A stretch of 64,000 nt of DNA from Blasia pusilla (lineage: Eukaryota; Marchantiophyta; Marchantiopsida; Blasiales): assembly GCA_050084515.1 (NCBI GenBank), contig CM114274.1, forward strand, positions 12,710,001 to 12,774,000. Direction: 5' to 3'. Numbering within the stretch: the stretch's first letter is position 1; each line of letters starts with the position of its first letter. The notes below the pieces were generated by a model. That model was not told the origin of the DNA. It ran no database searches and saw nothing but the letters and a program-made list of their open reading frames with translations. Positions 1-12,489 of this stretch are shown piece after piece. A program made the translations under genes and the position numbers.

Positions 1-1760
1 AAGACCTCTCCTCGATTATCCAGCAACACAACACCAGGAGAAGCCATGGCACGCTCTATTGCAGGTCTAGCGGGCATCTCCGCCATCAAGCGACCCATGC
101 AGCCGCCATGAATGGCGTGGGACGGCCCGAGCATCCGCTCCAAGGGCAGGTCCATTACCTCCTCTGCAATCACCTCTGAACGTGATGCAGGAACTCCAAC
201 TCCGCGCTCACATAGTTAAGCGGCCAGCCGAAAAGCCTCGGCGGGCGTACCTCCCAACGTCACAACATCGAAAGCAGAAAATAAAGGAGTGCGGTACACA
301 ACGGTGGCCGCCCCCAATAACGTGCTCGACACATGCCCCTCCTGAGCATCAACAATAGGAGTCCTCACACTCGCTTCTCCCATCGCCCTCCGTGCTTGCA
401 CACCAACAACATTACCAACTCTCCAGGAACTTTGATGAGGACCCATCGATGGGGTCCTCATCGCTTCGGACAACGTGAAAGATTGAGGAAGCCTAGTGTG
501 TCTACTGGCTTCCCCTCGCTGTGGATCCAACTCTACGGCTGCTCCACGCGTCACAACTACGGCGGCCTCCATCCGGGCAACCCCGCACATCCATCCAGGA
601 TCCTCCAGATCTCTGGCTGCTCCATATGATGTCGATGCCACGGATCCGGCATCGGGTAACCTCAATGCCATAGCGGCAATCTGCTCCTGTAGCTGTTGTA
701 TCTGAGGAGCCATCCCAGCCTCACGTCCAGCATCTCCCTCGGCGCGTCTAGGTGGTGGTACTCTACCTCCTCCATGGGAAACTCCACCTCCCTGTCGGAC
801 AACTCCAGCTCCTCGTCCCCCAACGGGACCACCTGGAGTGAGATCTCTAGGCCCACCCGGACCGGCTACTCGCTCTGGTGCCCTCTCTGGCCCTCGGTCC
901 AGACGTAACTCAGGATGTAAACTAAAACACCTGGGGCGTGTATGACCATACCTCTGACAATAGTCACACTGATAACCTCCTGGTGCAGCACCATCTCCTC
1001 CTCCATGCTGAGGCACACGTCCATGACCCTGACGAGTGCAATCGCGCTGATGATGGGCTCCACCACATGACCAACAAGTAATAGTAGGCGGATGCTGCTG
1101 AGCCGCATATGAAGGCGCAGGTCTCTGTGGCACGGCCTCTCGGTATCCTCCCTGAGCTTGTGGTGCCACAGTCGACCTATCTCGGAGTCCACGTTGCTGC
1201 ACAGGTGGTGCAGACAATCGTGACTACTCTCGCCCAGAACCCATGGTGGCTACGCTCTCCTCCGCCATGTTGCGCTCAATGTTCTCGGCGGTCCTAAAAA
1301 CATCTCTCAACGTAGGGGAGGTGTTCATAAGAAGCATCCATACCATGACTGGATAGCATGAGCCTCTGTCACCCCCTGAGTGACGTTGATCAACCGGCGC
1401 AAGCGAGTGTAAACCTCACGCAAACTCTCACCCGAGCGCCTCTAGAAGTCGTGGATGCTCCTCAACTTCTCCGTCCGTACCCCCTGGTAGCTCGCCCTCA
1501 ACTCAGCAAAGAACTCAACCACAGGGTTGAACCTGGGACGAACCCGACTAGACGGTGCAACTGCTCCCGTGCGAGTGACCCCTCCTAAAACGTCACTAGT
1601 GGAAGAGGCAGTAGCCTCTCCTGACTCCTCCTCCTCATCTGGGAACGGCTCCGTCCATGACACATAATGTGGGTCATAGTAGAGCCTGCACTCTCTCTCC
1701 CCGAGACGTGTAACGTGCGGCAACACGCGGCGTGGTGCGGCAAATCGACCAGGCTATCAT
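1..1760 (-). pseudogene. Ty3/gypsy-type gag remnant with two zinc knuckles, cut by the window edge
   Basis: On the minus strand a broken Gag coding sequence runs from about 1726 to 216 and then off the left edge. Its first part (1726-1442) holds the acidic EPFPDEEEESGE stretch and the region FNPVVEFFAELRASYQGVR. It continues, after a stop and a frame change, with LREVYTRLRRLINVTQG near 1400 and TLRDVFRTAENIERNM near 1290, typical of retrotransposon capsid. The long open frame 1217-216 carries two CCHC knuckles (CWSCGGAHHQRDC and CDYCQRYGHTRPRC) followed by Gly/Arg/Pro-rich sequence and a short coiled stretch. Frame changes near 1440 and 1330 and a stop at about 1230 show it is dead. Pol would lie to the left, outside the window. 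Whether it belongs to the same family as the pol at 13.5-16.3 kb cannot be told, because that copy has lost its gag. Confidence 0.8.
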
Positions 1761-3160
1761 CTCATCGACAACCTACCCTCAACTCCGGACATCCCACACA
1801 GGTCTATGTCCCCTAAACCACATACATAAATGATGCTCTCAGCATACACACACACAATATCCCCAAATAAATCCCAGAATCCCTCACACGTGCAGGGTAA
1901 AGGACCAGAATGGGTAACCTGAACACATGTCGATGTCGCTCCTCAGCAACTGCAAATCTCGACCCTAACTCGATCGTGGAGACAACTCCTCCAATCAGCA
2001 AGTCATACTCCTCTCGTACTGATGTTGCTCAAAACTCCTCGATAGAAAGTGCGGTCCCAGCGGAACGGTGCGGCGTTGCAGTCGGCACGGAACGGCTACG
2101 AACGGCACGGCCCTCGATGGTGGGATGCGGCACTCGGCGGCATACCCTCCTCAATCAATTATAATCCCACACTTTGCTCCACAATGACGGTGCGGCTCCG
2201 CGATCGAGATGGTGCGGTGCGGCCACGAGCGGCACGGCGCGGCAATCGACGGCGCGTTGCGGCTACGGGCGTCACGGCACGACACTCGATCGTCGTCGAG
2301 CGGCTACCAATCACAACATAGCAGCATGAAATCAAAACTCAAACACCATAACCAGAGGTCATCTGCCTTCACTGGTTGATGAAGAAAATGCGATGATGGT
2401 GGCGGCCAAAACAAAGTACGTGGTGGCGACGCAAGTCAAGGAATCAACGAACGTCATGGAAGACCCTCCACTCCGTAATGGCGGCAATGGCACCCAAAGG
2501 GTGGACAATGGACGGTGGACCCTTGACAGTGACGGTTGACCATTGACGGTGACGGTTGACCGTCGACCGTTGATGGTGACTATGATGGCGACGGCCGCCG
2601 CCGGTGTGGCGGCTGATTTAGGGTTTGCACGATTTAACCCTAAAAATCGCCTAGCAATGACAGCTTTACAAGATTGCCCATAACTTTTTGCTCGCAACTC
2701 CAAATTGTGCACTGTTTGTTGCACAACATGCAAAGCTTCACGATCTACGCTACCATCAAAAAATATTTAGAATCGGACATTTCAGTAAAAACTGACGGGG
2801 ACTATTGTAAAGCCTAATGTCTCTTTCTCCTACACAAAATTCGGCAGCGCTCCACGAGTACCCTTACTGAAGGGTACCGAGTCCGGTGACTCCCAACTCA
2901 GGGACATAGGGTTTTTTACCCTAAACATAGATCTCGAACAGATTCCTCTTCCAATCCAGAATCAGACATGATTCTAGCTTGCACAAAGGTAGCCAAGGCT
3001 GGGGAGAGATGTATACCGGGGCAGCTGGCGGACAATTTCCCGGTCTCGACAAGGAAGCCGTCACAACAAAGAAGCTGACAGGCATATGCCTCATTTGGAA
3101 TATTGAAAATAGTAAAGCTCCAAGTGCAACATCTGTAAAAATACAAATCAGCAAGCTACA
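1761..3160. other. Non-coding stretch upstream of the gag remnant
   Basis: For the minus-strand gag remnant this is where its 5' leader and LTR would lie, but I cannot define LTR ends. It contains GC-rich degenerate repeats of a CGGCACGG-like word (2050-2290) and short repeats of GACGGTTGACC type (2500-2580). I see no convincing gene. Confidence 0.4.
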
Positions 3161-3164
3161 TGGT

Positions 3165-3440
3165 GCTCCCGAGAGCACCAGCATGGGGCAACCCGCCCCC
3201 ATACTCAATCCCTATCAGAAATTGGGCAGCGCTTCCGCGCGCCACTCTTCCACACGAAAAATCGGCAAATGCAAAGAGTAATGAAAGCAGCCCTTGCTCC
3301 GGTGATCACTCCCATGAGCCGCTGAACGGGGAACACGGTCCCCAACCTGCAAAAACAGCGAGTGACCAGCGAGCTCCCCCATGAAGCTCTCTCACTCTCT
3401 TATTCTCTCATTCTCTCTTTGTAAAGTAAGATCCAATCTC
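3165..3440. repeat. Dispersed repeat D, copy 1
   Basis: This stretch resembles 23356-23590 in the same orientation. Both run through a GAGCACCA start, a Tcaatccctatcagaaattggg-like segment, a TTCCGCG core, a block reading roughly GTGAGCACTCCTATAAGCC in copy 2, and GGTCCCCAA, and both end in a CTCTC-rich tail. The copies are clearly diverged. I cannot place it in a transposon class. Confidence 0.6.
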
Positions 3441-5500
3441 TCTCTCCACCATCTCACACCATAGCTCTCAAAGGTGTCACTCTCTCTCATGTCAAACCAA
3501 ACCCACTCTCCTAATGAGAGGCTTGGGTTACACTCACAAGGCAAGGTACCATAGCTCCGCCGCCTCATGCCAAGAGGTTCAACAAAGAGAGAATGAGCTC
3601 TCAAGCTCTCTCTCCTTGAGGTATACCCCTCTCCTCTCCCAAGCTCTCTCCATGGTAACCTATTCTCCCAAGTCACCTCCTTGGCTCTTGACCTGATGTA
3701 GGAGGTCAAGGGCCACTTACCAAAAATAGTAAGTCGATCATATACTCAAAATGGTACTTACCTAAAATAGTAAGTTCCTCAATATGGCTCCAAATGAGCC
3801 GAAACGAAGGGGAAACCTGCTATCTCAGGTTTCCAAGGGCCTCAGCAAGTCACCCTCGACCAACTGGACGTGTCCTCCACTACTCATGAAGGCGCTCTAT
3901 TAGATCCCACCGATCTATCCTAAAAGACGTGACATCTTTTTCTTGACACATATAGCCGGCATCAAGAAAATATTTCTCCTTTTATGGGCAGTAAGAAAAT
4001 ATTTTGTGAATAACATGATTAGTCATTTCACTCCCGTGCATGGCAAGGGCTGCCCACTAGTGTAAATAGAAGGACTTCCACTTACATCCACTTACATTTA
4101 CGTGGATGGAAGTGCTTTGACAAACGAATTGTCTTTGAGTTTTTGTCAACAACAAAAACAAAAGCTACCTACAAACAGTAGAGAGATATGGCTTAATCAA
4201 GAACATTTCTAGTGTCCACGCAGTCTATAGCTTGGGGTGCCTTTGATGCTCAGTAGTTTGGGCATATCATGAGGTAGTGGAGATCCATTTTCTATAAGAA
4301 GAATAACACAAGACCCAAGGACAAAGTATTCTTTGAATGGATTTTATGTGTACACCTAGGAGCACATGGAGTTTTACATGATTTTGTGCAGTAGTTGTAG
4401 AAATGGGGTGTGTATGATGAAACCTTCTTTGTGATGCTATTGTTATTTTTGTTTCCTTGTAGTAATCTGCATTGTGTTACCAACTGAGGATGTGTGCAAG
4501 ATATGCAACTATGATGTCGGCCACTACTACGCCATCCCAAGCTATAGATTTGCTTGAATCCCACTTGAAGGAGGATCTCCAAGTACATGGAAAAACGGTC
4601 TTGTGAGCAATGCACTTTATCATATCTTGCACCTCAATTACGGAGTAGGTGCCAAAGGCATGTCAAAGAATTCAACATCTACCCACTCACATTGAGTTAA
4701 AATTTTCAAGCTCTAATGACACTTGCAATAAGTTAGATAGATGATTGGGGAGGGCCCAAACAAAAATTTCATCGTTGCAAAAAGGTTAATGGTGTATTGT
4801 GGCATGTCGAAGTGAGGAGGCGAACGTCCACTCATAACTCATCCTCTTCATGCCCCCATAAAGTGAAGGTGCGAGAAATGAAATGCGGGATTTTGAATAT
4901 GAACATTGGAAGAAGGAGGAAAAAACAAAAAGTTTCATGGAAGATTGATCCAATGGACACCCGTTTGGGGATGGAACATACAAGTCAATGCATAATTTGC
5001 AAAAACAATCAAAATGGGAAATTTTTTTAAAATCATGTTATTATTCTATGGGGCCATTTTTAAACGTTTCCCATCTTTTCACATGTTGCAAAAGGTTTCA
5101 AATATGTTCAATTTTAGTTCATTAAACGATCATTGGATGTTTCTATCCAACCTCCTACTTTTGTGTTTACCCCTTCCGGCCACCCCCATTTCTTCTTCCG
5201 TCAACTTGTTTTGAGCTTTCTTTGAATGCAAATCTCGCCCCATGTCCCCAAAACCTATAGCCATATTTCTCTCAGTGGCTCATTCTATCCCCACAATCTG
5301 CCTTTGTTCATGCTTATTTCTCTATGCTCCCAATTAAACATGCGATGATGATTTTGTCTTCCCTATTGTAGTACGCTAATACTTTCGTTAGTTAGTTGAG
5401 TCCGTCTCCCAACCGCTTATTCAGTCCTTATTCCAAGACTCACCTTAACATTATCCCTTAAGTCCTTTTTCATCGCCATCCTCATATTAGCATTCTCTCT
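3441..5500. other. AT-rich stretch without a recognised gene
   Basis: It holds pyrimidine-rich runs (3395-3650) and a short repeat of the word AATAGTAAGT around 3725-3775. I found no conserved protein motif on either strand and saw no RNA gene. Confidence 0.4.
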
Positions 5501-5667
5501 TTCTCTCTCAACACTCTCACGTGTGTCTATCTCTAGGTGAAGGAGTCTCCCTCCTCTAGGGTTTGCTCCGCAATTTGCGATACGGGCCGCTCTGTCATTT
5601 TTTCTTTTTTTTTGGACTAGTTTCTTCAAATTTCAGGCTGCAACATCGAAATGGTCCTCATAGGTCG

Positions 5668-5995
5668 CCGAATTTTTGCACAAGAGGCTTCTACTGCCTT
5701 GGGCGACCCTCTCTACGAAAGGAAAAAATAGATTGAACAAGTTTTTGACACGATTTTGTAGCTTGACATGTTTCCCTGTCTCTCTTCTTCTCAGTTGTGT
5801 GAGATTTCAGTCTGTAAAATCTCATTTGGGCTCATGGGTTAGGATATTTTTGCACAATCTGTATCTACATCCTTGGGCGCCCATGTCTGCCACAAGAAAG
5901 AACAGACTGACTCAGATTTCAAACCGCTTTCCATGCTCGACCTCTCTCCTTCTCCATAACTCCAAGTTATCTAAAAAATGGTCTGCCTCGCAACG
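5668..5995 (+). repeat. Imperfect tandem duplication in the LINE leader
   Basis: Two units of about 180 bases start with TTTTTGCACAA at about 5670 and 5850. Each contains CCTTGGGCG, an A-rich segment with gaa(a)gaa and a cttctcc-type pyrimidine block. A weaker third match (ctagacgaccctgcc) lies near 6095. LINE 5' leaders of other families are sometimes built from such monomers that carry the promoter; here that role is only inferred from position just ahead of ORF1. Confidence 0.55.
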
Positions 5996-6275
5996 TTTGT
6001 ATCAAATTCCAACCCCATTTTCAGAGTCTTCCTACTTCATACCCTTCTCTCTACTCAGGGACCAAGAGCTCCCAGAAAAATCGGGCTCCACCTCCCTAGA
6101 CGACCCTGCCTAACCATGGAACGGGCAAAAGCCAGGGATGTTGAGATAATTCTCAAGCTCTGACCTCCCTTTCGTACCTCTCCATAGACATGGCTATGTT
6201 TTCTCGAGAAAAAGCACACCCTATCTAATTTTTTTCCCCCTTCCCATTGCTTGAGCACATAGACCAGTACATCGA

Positions 6276-7511
6276 GTGAACACTGCACTCATGGCTACCA
6301 CAAAACAACCAGCGTTAGAAACCTCGCCCAAGGAGGTCCAAGACACGACCAGTGTCAAGGATCTTTCCCACAGGCAAACAAAGAGCAGGGACAGTGGACC
6401 ATTCGTGAGATCAAATGGCTCATGCAGATTGATTGCACCAAACTCTCGCCACTATGTCAGGAAAAAAATGAGGCAGTATGACAAGGAACGACTCTATGCA
6501 ACTGTCACACATTCAACAAAGGTTATACCATATCTGGAAGTGGCATCCATCACCAGTCAGTTCTATGAACTAGAAGGAAAATGGGAAATCTTTCAGGCCA
6601 ACCACATGTTGGCATGGAATACAATGATGCCGACAGCAAAAGAAGAGCAGGGCAGATGGATGTCCAGCAAGGAATCGAATCTCCTCGAATGGACGGCTCA
6701 GAAGACAAATCTGGAATTAGAGCTGGTCACTTTGAGGGCTGAAAACATGCAATTGAAGAAGGACTTAGTTTTGTGCTTCAAAGAGGATAACACTCAGCTT
6801 GGGAAAGTAATGCAAGAGTACCGTTTAACTGGGAAAAGCCCTCCAAATCCTGATAGAATGTGGATTGAAGTAGTGGGCAAGCACACGAGCACAATACAAA
6901 TCACTGAGGTTGCAACATAGGTAGCCAAGTAGGTAGCAAAAGAGGAAGCAGATAGGGTCCTAGAAATCCAGGTTAGGAAAACCAAAGAACTCAATTTTGT
7001 TATCATGGGACTGCACTTTTCCAAGGAAGAAGACTCTAATTCAGTTTTGCAAGAGAAGGTCTTCACAACTCTCGGGGTCACACCGACAGTCACCTTCACA
7101 CCGATCAGACTTGGGAAAGGAACATAGGACCGACCAGCACCAATATTCATACAATTTGATCCCTCACAACAGGGACCAGAAATGGAAATGAGGTTGGCCA
7201 TCCTTCGCAGTAAAGTTGTCCTGAAAGGATCCGCTATCCGTATCTTCCCATATTTGACCACCAAGCAAAGAGCAACACTCCCTATTGAAAGGGAGAAGGT
7301 TCTGGCTGCCCGCAACAACGGTCTTTGGAGTGAACTCAGGGAAGGAAAGGCCAGGACACGAGTACCTAGAAGACACAACAATACAGCACCAACACTACAA
7401 ACAGGAGGGGCAATGAGCAAAAACTTGGATTCCAACCAAGGAATTAGCAATTCTACAACTCGAAACCAGGACTTGGAGGTGACAAACCTCCATGACAAGA
7501 CCTCCCTATAG
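6276..7511 (+). pseudogene. LINE ORF1 (RNA-binding, coiled-coil protein), three internal stops
   Basis: A single reading frame runs from the ATG at 6276 to the TAG at 7509-7511, broken by TAG at 6918-6920, 6930-6932 and 7125-7127, with no frameshift. The N-terminal third is basic (YVRKKMRQYDKERL). A Leu/Glu-rich stretch at about residues 125-175 (NLELELVTLRAENMQLKKDL) looks like a coiled coil. Beyond the second stop, LNFVIMGLHFSKEEDS and the later RPAPIFIQF resemble the RRM-like core. The C-terminal part, with VLAARNNGLWSELREGKART, resembles the basic C-terminal domain of L1-type ORF1 proteins. Such proteins bind element RNA as multimers and escort it to the nucleus. Assignment rests on position and architecture, not on a close family match. 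Confidence 0.7.
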
Positions 7512-7514
7512 GCA

Positions 7515-8402
7515 ATGGTGGATGGGAAGGATATTACCAACCCATCCATTCAAGAAATTTTTCACAATTGTGGAGGACCATTATGGTCCAGAGGCAATGG
7601 CATTACATATCTAGGCACAAAATCGGACCTTATCTTTTTTACTGAAACACATGAACATGATTCCAATACAAAGGACTTCCAGGTTTTTACTATCCATAAC
7701 CCACTCACAAACAGCAAAAGCAAAGGACATGGTGGCATGGCATGCTTGGTAGCACCATGGTTACAACCTTTTGTCTCCATAGTCGATATTGATGAGGAGA
7801 AACACTTCCTGTGGATCAAGGTCAACAAAGAAGCAGGGTTACCGAAAAATCTCCTCATTGCTGTTTACTACTGCAGTCCCACTGTGCTCAAAAGAGAATT
7901 CTCGTATGAGGCTCTCTCTACATCTATTGAGCACCACATGCATAGGGGAAATATCCTCCTAGTAGGAGATTTCAACGGGAGAATGGCCAACACTCAAGCT
8001 CCAATTTACTTGTCAAACAACACCAACATGGAAGGGATTGATGCTCAGTCGGCTGATGGGTCTCTCGGAGAAGTATTCTTCCCACACATGCAACGCAACT
8101 CAATGGACAAGGAAAAAACAGCCAATGGAGAGAAACTTCTCCAACTTTGCTCAACACATTGTTTGGTACTCGCCAATGGCATGGCTATGTGGCCACAGTC
8201 AAGAGGTCGCACTTCCATTGGACACTCTGACTCCAACAGAGAAACCTCAACATCAGTGGTTGACTACCTGATTGGGGAAGTACATCAACTACCACATTTG
8301 GTTTCCAATATGCGGGTCACACCCGTTCTAGAATCTGATCATGAACCCTTTTACTTTGACGTCATGGTCTCCAAAACCACCCAGAGTCTGCAGAAAAATT
8401 AA
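7515..8402 (+). pseudogene. LINE ORF2, endonuclease domain
   Basis: The frame begins with ATG at 7515, three bases after the ORF1 stop and in the same frame. It shows the exonuclease-endonuclease-phosphatase fold motifs of LINE endonucleases: LIFFTETHEH near residue 36, GHGGMACLV near 70, LLVGDFNGRM near 150, SVVDYLIG near 248 and SDHEPF near 275. This enzyme nicks target DNA for target-primed reverse transcription. The catalytic Glu, Asp-Asn, and terminal Ser-Asp-His residues are all visible. The frame ends at TAA 8400-8402, after which ORF2 resumes in other frames, so the polyprotein is broken. Confidence 0.85.
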
Positions 8403-10958
8403 CCCTGTCAACCAAATGTCGATAAACTTTCCTTCAGGAAAAGAAAGATGAACTGATCACACTCGTCAACAAGGCTCTTACAGAGTGCTCACCCATAGTG
8501 AACACAACTGAGTTTAGCGACATCCTACATCAATGTTGCAGAAAAGTCCTACCTTTCCGACTATTTGGAGGCAAACACATTAGATCCACTTCTACGTTCT
8601 TCTCCCAACCCTGGTTCCACAAGGACTGCAAAGAGGACCGCAGGGAGCTAAGTCACCGGTTGAGGGAGGATCCACTCTCTCCACACACTCGATTGTTGCA
8701 GAAAACTTACAAACGATTGGTACGTAGGAAGAAACACAAATATATTGCCATCAAGATCACACAGTTCACAGAACACATGAAATACCAATCGGACAAATTC
8801 TGGAGAATACTGAGGAATAGATAGAACATCATTCCACTCCATGATCTATAGATCTGGACCACATATGGTACCCAACTTTACCACTCCAACACTGCCGCTC
8901 CCACCGACCCCTGGGCGAATGGGCTTCAGGATCTACCGGACCTCTTTACCATTGAAGATGTCACATCATGACTCAAAAGGCTACATAACAAACTAGAGGA
9001 TGTCTTGGGGTGCCAGGTTCAAATGTTCAAATTTGCAAGTGAGGAAATTGGCCCAACCCTCACCAAAATGTTCAATATTGCAGTTCAACTAGGCTTCCCA
9101 CCAGAATGGCAAATGAATACGATCTACCCACTCTTCAAGGCTGGAGACCCAATGATACCATCCAACTATAGAACGATCATGATGAGCTCCCTCATGGCCA
9201 AGTTGTACGGGCTACTGCTAGAAAGGAAAATCAGGGACCGGGCTGAAGAAAAGAAGGTGCGAGCCAGAGGACAAGCAGGTTTTCGACACTCACATAGCAC
9301 CCTAGATCACCTTCTCACACTCTAGGTACTGATTGAAGAAACTTCCAAGTTGAGAATTGGTCACAAGCCGGGTAAATTGTTATGATGTTTTGTAGACTTC
9401 AAGAAGGCCTTTGACACAGTCCCAAGGGCGCTTCTTTGGAAATGATTGGAAGAGTTGGGTGTCCCACCACAACAACTTACAGCAATCAAGGTCTTATATG
9501 CTCAGGTGTTTGCACAGATTGCCACTAAGAGGGGTTGATCTGAAACTTTATCTTCCAACACCGGAGTCAAACAAGGATGCCCCCTCTCACCTACATTTTT
9601 TGGGCTCTACATTGACAAACTTGAAGAGGTGCTTTCTGGAGTGAATGGAGATCCACGAGAGCTCGCACACTACCTCATTCCCCTGCTCTTGTATGCAGAT
9701 GATATAGTTCTGATGTCTAGAACATCACATGGGCTCCAACTTTACTTGAATGCACTTTCAAGCTTCTGCAACAAATCGGGCATGGAAGTCAACTTGTTGA
9801 AAACGAAGATAATCATCTTTGGATCACAGCTCCCCCACGCACAAATGTCACACACTTTCACCTTCACCAAGGACTGAGAAGGGAGATCATTGAGATTGTG
9901 GGTGAGTACATATACCTGGGGGTGCAACTCAAACCCAACAACCAATGGAGAACCAATGGGAGTCGCAACAAGATCAATGCAGGCTTGAGGGGTCTACACC
10001 TGCTACAATCCAATTGCAGAAGAATGGAACTCTAGCATATTCCACAGAAACTCCATCTCTTCAAAGCTCTGGTGATCCCAAACACAATCTAAGTATCTGA
10101 GGTGTGGGGCCCCAGCTCCAAGGCTTGGCCCAAGGGCCTTGAGGCCCCCCAGAAACTCTTCATGCGTCAGAGTGTAGGCATTAGGAAAACCACTCCCCAC
10201 GACATTCTACTGGCTGAGTTTGGGGAGGTACCATTGGAGATCCATGCTGTTAAAAATATGATCACATATCTCCAATACCTCAAGGATATCTACGAGGACG
10301 ATCCCAGTCATAAATCCGCCACGGCCTATGTGGTTTCAAAAAGCAGTGTCACCCTTGGGGCTAAAAATTGGTACTATGGAGTGGCTCATAAAATGACTGG
10401 ACGGAGTGGCTCATAAAATGGGGAATATCCATCGATGACATGCCTATGGCCACCCAACAGGACCTTGCTGAACAATTATACAACAATTATATTATCATCA
10501 ACTGGGGCCGACACCAACGTCTCTGGGAAAGCAAGGGGAATTCATCTCACAAAAATGGTGAAAGAATGAGGCGCTACCACATCCTCATGAACAACTGCAG
10601 ATCCATACAACAAGCTTCCTACATCTCTGCCCCCATTCCCACTAAGTTACGTCATACATTAGCGAGATTCAGATGTGGCTCTACTGACCTGGAGATTGAG
10701 AAAGGAAAATTCTCACTGAAGAAAAGGAAGGACAGATTATGTAGATTTTGCAACTTGGGGCTTATTGATGATGAACATCACTACCTCTTTGACTGCACCT
10801 TTCACAATCACATCAGGCTTGACTTCTCAGATCTCTTTGTTCACCGGGCTCCTAGGATCCTCGCGTTCATGGCTAGGCAGAATCAGACTCAAATTGCTAA
10901 ATTCTTGAATAGTTGTGTGAAGACCAGGGACACTCACGTGGCTCTTAGGACCCCTTAG
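8403..10958 (+). pseudogene. LINE ORF2, reverse transcriptase and C-terminal zinc knuckle, fragmented
   Basis: After the endonuclease the coding sequence continues in pieces: a linker (8498-8824), then RT with PPEWQMNTIYPLFKAGD and PSNYRTIMMSS (9110-9185), GQAGFRHSHSTLDHLL (9270-9320), VDFKKAFDTVPR (about 9395-9430), GVKQGCPLSPTFF (about 9563-9600) and the catalytic LLLYADDIVLMS (about 9687-9720). The far C-terminal part has a Cys/His knuckle, LCRFCNLGLIDDEHHYLFDC (about 10738-10800), matching the zinc-binding domain found at the end of many plant LINE ORF2 proteins. Numerous TAG, TGA and frame changes make it inactive. Order, spacing and motifs make the identification secure even though no single open frame exceeds about 170 codons. 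Confidence 0.88.
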
Positions 10959-11040
10959 GCCCTCGCTGGTGCTTGCTCTCTCTCCAAAATTGTTGTTAAG
11001 TCTCAAAACTGAGTCTCATGGCCCTTTGGGGTCCTCGTGG

Positions 11041-11110
11041 AAAATAAATCTATTCATTCATTCTCTCTCTATCTCTCTCTCTAAAAAAAAGAGAAAAAAA
11101 AGAGAAAGAA
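11041..11110 (+). repeat. LINE 3' tail: pyrimidine tract and A-rich run
   Basis: A cattcattc/tctctc microsatellite is followed by CTAAAAAAAAGAGAAAAAAAAGAG. This is a plausible element 3' end, placed about 80 bases after the ORF2 stop. Confidence 0.6.
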
Positions 11111-12240
11111 TTCAACCTTTTGTGTTCTTGAGGGTATTTTTTTATAGTTCCCTCCCTATGTCCTCAAATTCATCTCCTTTTATTTAGTTCTTGTTTCTCT
11201 CCTATGGGTATTAAAGTGCCAAAATAAATGAACCAGTAATTTCTTGTGATAGTTGTGAACTTAGATTCATATCTATATAACAATATGAAGGGGGATGGGG
11301 TGGTGTTCAGATGGCAAGAGTGTGAATGTGTCTTATCATTGTGTGGCTACAAGAAAACCTCCAATTTTAGAGGAACAAGCATCCTTACATTTGTGACTCT
11401 AATAGAGGCTCCATTAGCAAGTGAATATTAAAATTAGTTCATTGGACTACCTACCTACCACATTTAAAGGACTCTCGATTTGGAGATGGTTTTACTTCTT
11501 GGGAGCGATTAAGCTTAAAGAACCAAAGTTAGTACTCCAAGTCCAAGTCAGAGAAATTGGAGATAGATTAACAAAGCTGCAAGGATGTCGCAACCTCTTG
11601 ATGAAGTGGCATAGAAGGGACGTTTGAGCCTTGCAAAACTCTAGGGACGTTGGAACCCCGTAAAGAAGCTTAAAAGGAATTTTTGAGTTGGGTGAAGATG
11701 TTATGAAGGTGGACGTATTTTATTTTGCAATTGATTTCAAACGCGGAACCCTGCCACCTAGCGGAGAGATTGTTTGTCTCAAAACTAGCCCTTAGATTCT
11801 ATGGCTATGTGGTTTCCTCCAATTCTCTTGGATGGTTACCATGTCTTTGATTGATTAGGGGATAATGTTTATTTTGCTCTTATTTTGAGATTGTAGATTG
11901 AATAATTCCCTCCTCCCCCCTCGAGATCATTGTGGGACATAGCTAGATAGAAGCCCACATTAGTATTTAGTCGATATACTTCAGCTTAGGAGAGAAAAAT
12001 TGGAAGATTTGTCAAGTCTTACTTAGTGTTCAATCCATCCTAGGGAGCTCTCCCGATATGCAATTTTGGAGTTCTATGTGGGAAAAACTCCTTGCCTAAG
12101 CCTCTATCTTTCACCCTTAGTTTTGGCCCTTAATTAAAAAAAAATTGCATCTCGTGAGACCATATTTTGGCTAGTTAAACCTCAAAATGACTTGATGAGT
12201 CTCATAGCAGATTTGTTTCTCATCTTGACTCCCCAAAAAC
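11111..12240. other. AT-rich stretch without a recognised gene
   Basis: I found no coding motif, RNA gene or structured repeat here. Confidence 0.4.
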
Positions 12241-12489
12241 TATTGGATTTTCAACATCCACTTCTATGAGCATAATTAATCTGATCGGCCCCCTTGTATG
12301 AGCAGAAGCATAGATTGATGGTTCGACTTAGACGTCAAAGGAGTCATAGTAATATGACGTAGGTGGTTTATGGAGAAGCGTTACTAGGATTCTAACCCTA
12401 TATAGGTTCCATCCAAGCTCTGACTAGGCCACTTTGTATCTCCAAGTTTTATAAAGATTTCACTGATTTATTCACTTTCTATTATCTCA
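12241..12489 (+). mobile_element. Old solo LTR (copia-like), internally shortened copy of 19397-19805
   Basis: It begins TATTGGATTTTCAACATCC and ends TTCTATTATCTCA, aligned along its length with the LTR at 19397-19805. About 150 bases are missing between ccctatat and aggttccatc. No target-site duplication is visible, so the copy is older or rearranged. Confidence 0.7.

Larger units (their letters stand above)
5500..11110 (+). mobile_element. Non-LTR retrotransposon (LINE), complete in outline but decayed
   Basis: On the plus strand the order is a leader with an imperfect tandem duplication, an ORF1 (6276-7511), and an ORF2 with apurinic endonuclease, reverse transcriptase and a C-terminal zinc knuckle (7515-10958). 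A CT-rich, A-rich tail follows (11050-11108), the usual order of a plant L1-like LINE. ORF1 has three internal stops and ORF2 many stops and frame changes, so the copy is inactive. The 5' boundary is a guess from where the leader begins to look structured. I could not find a target-site duplication around the tail. The body is richer in GC than its AT-rich surroundings. Confidence 0.85.

Noticed and set aside
5676-6113. 145-codon open frame ahead of the LINE as a separate gene.
   Set aside because: It coincides with the tandem duplication of the LINE leader, and the repeated peptide simply follows from the repeated DNA.
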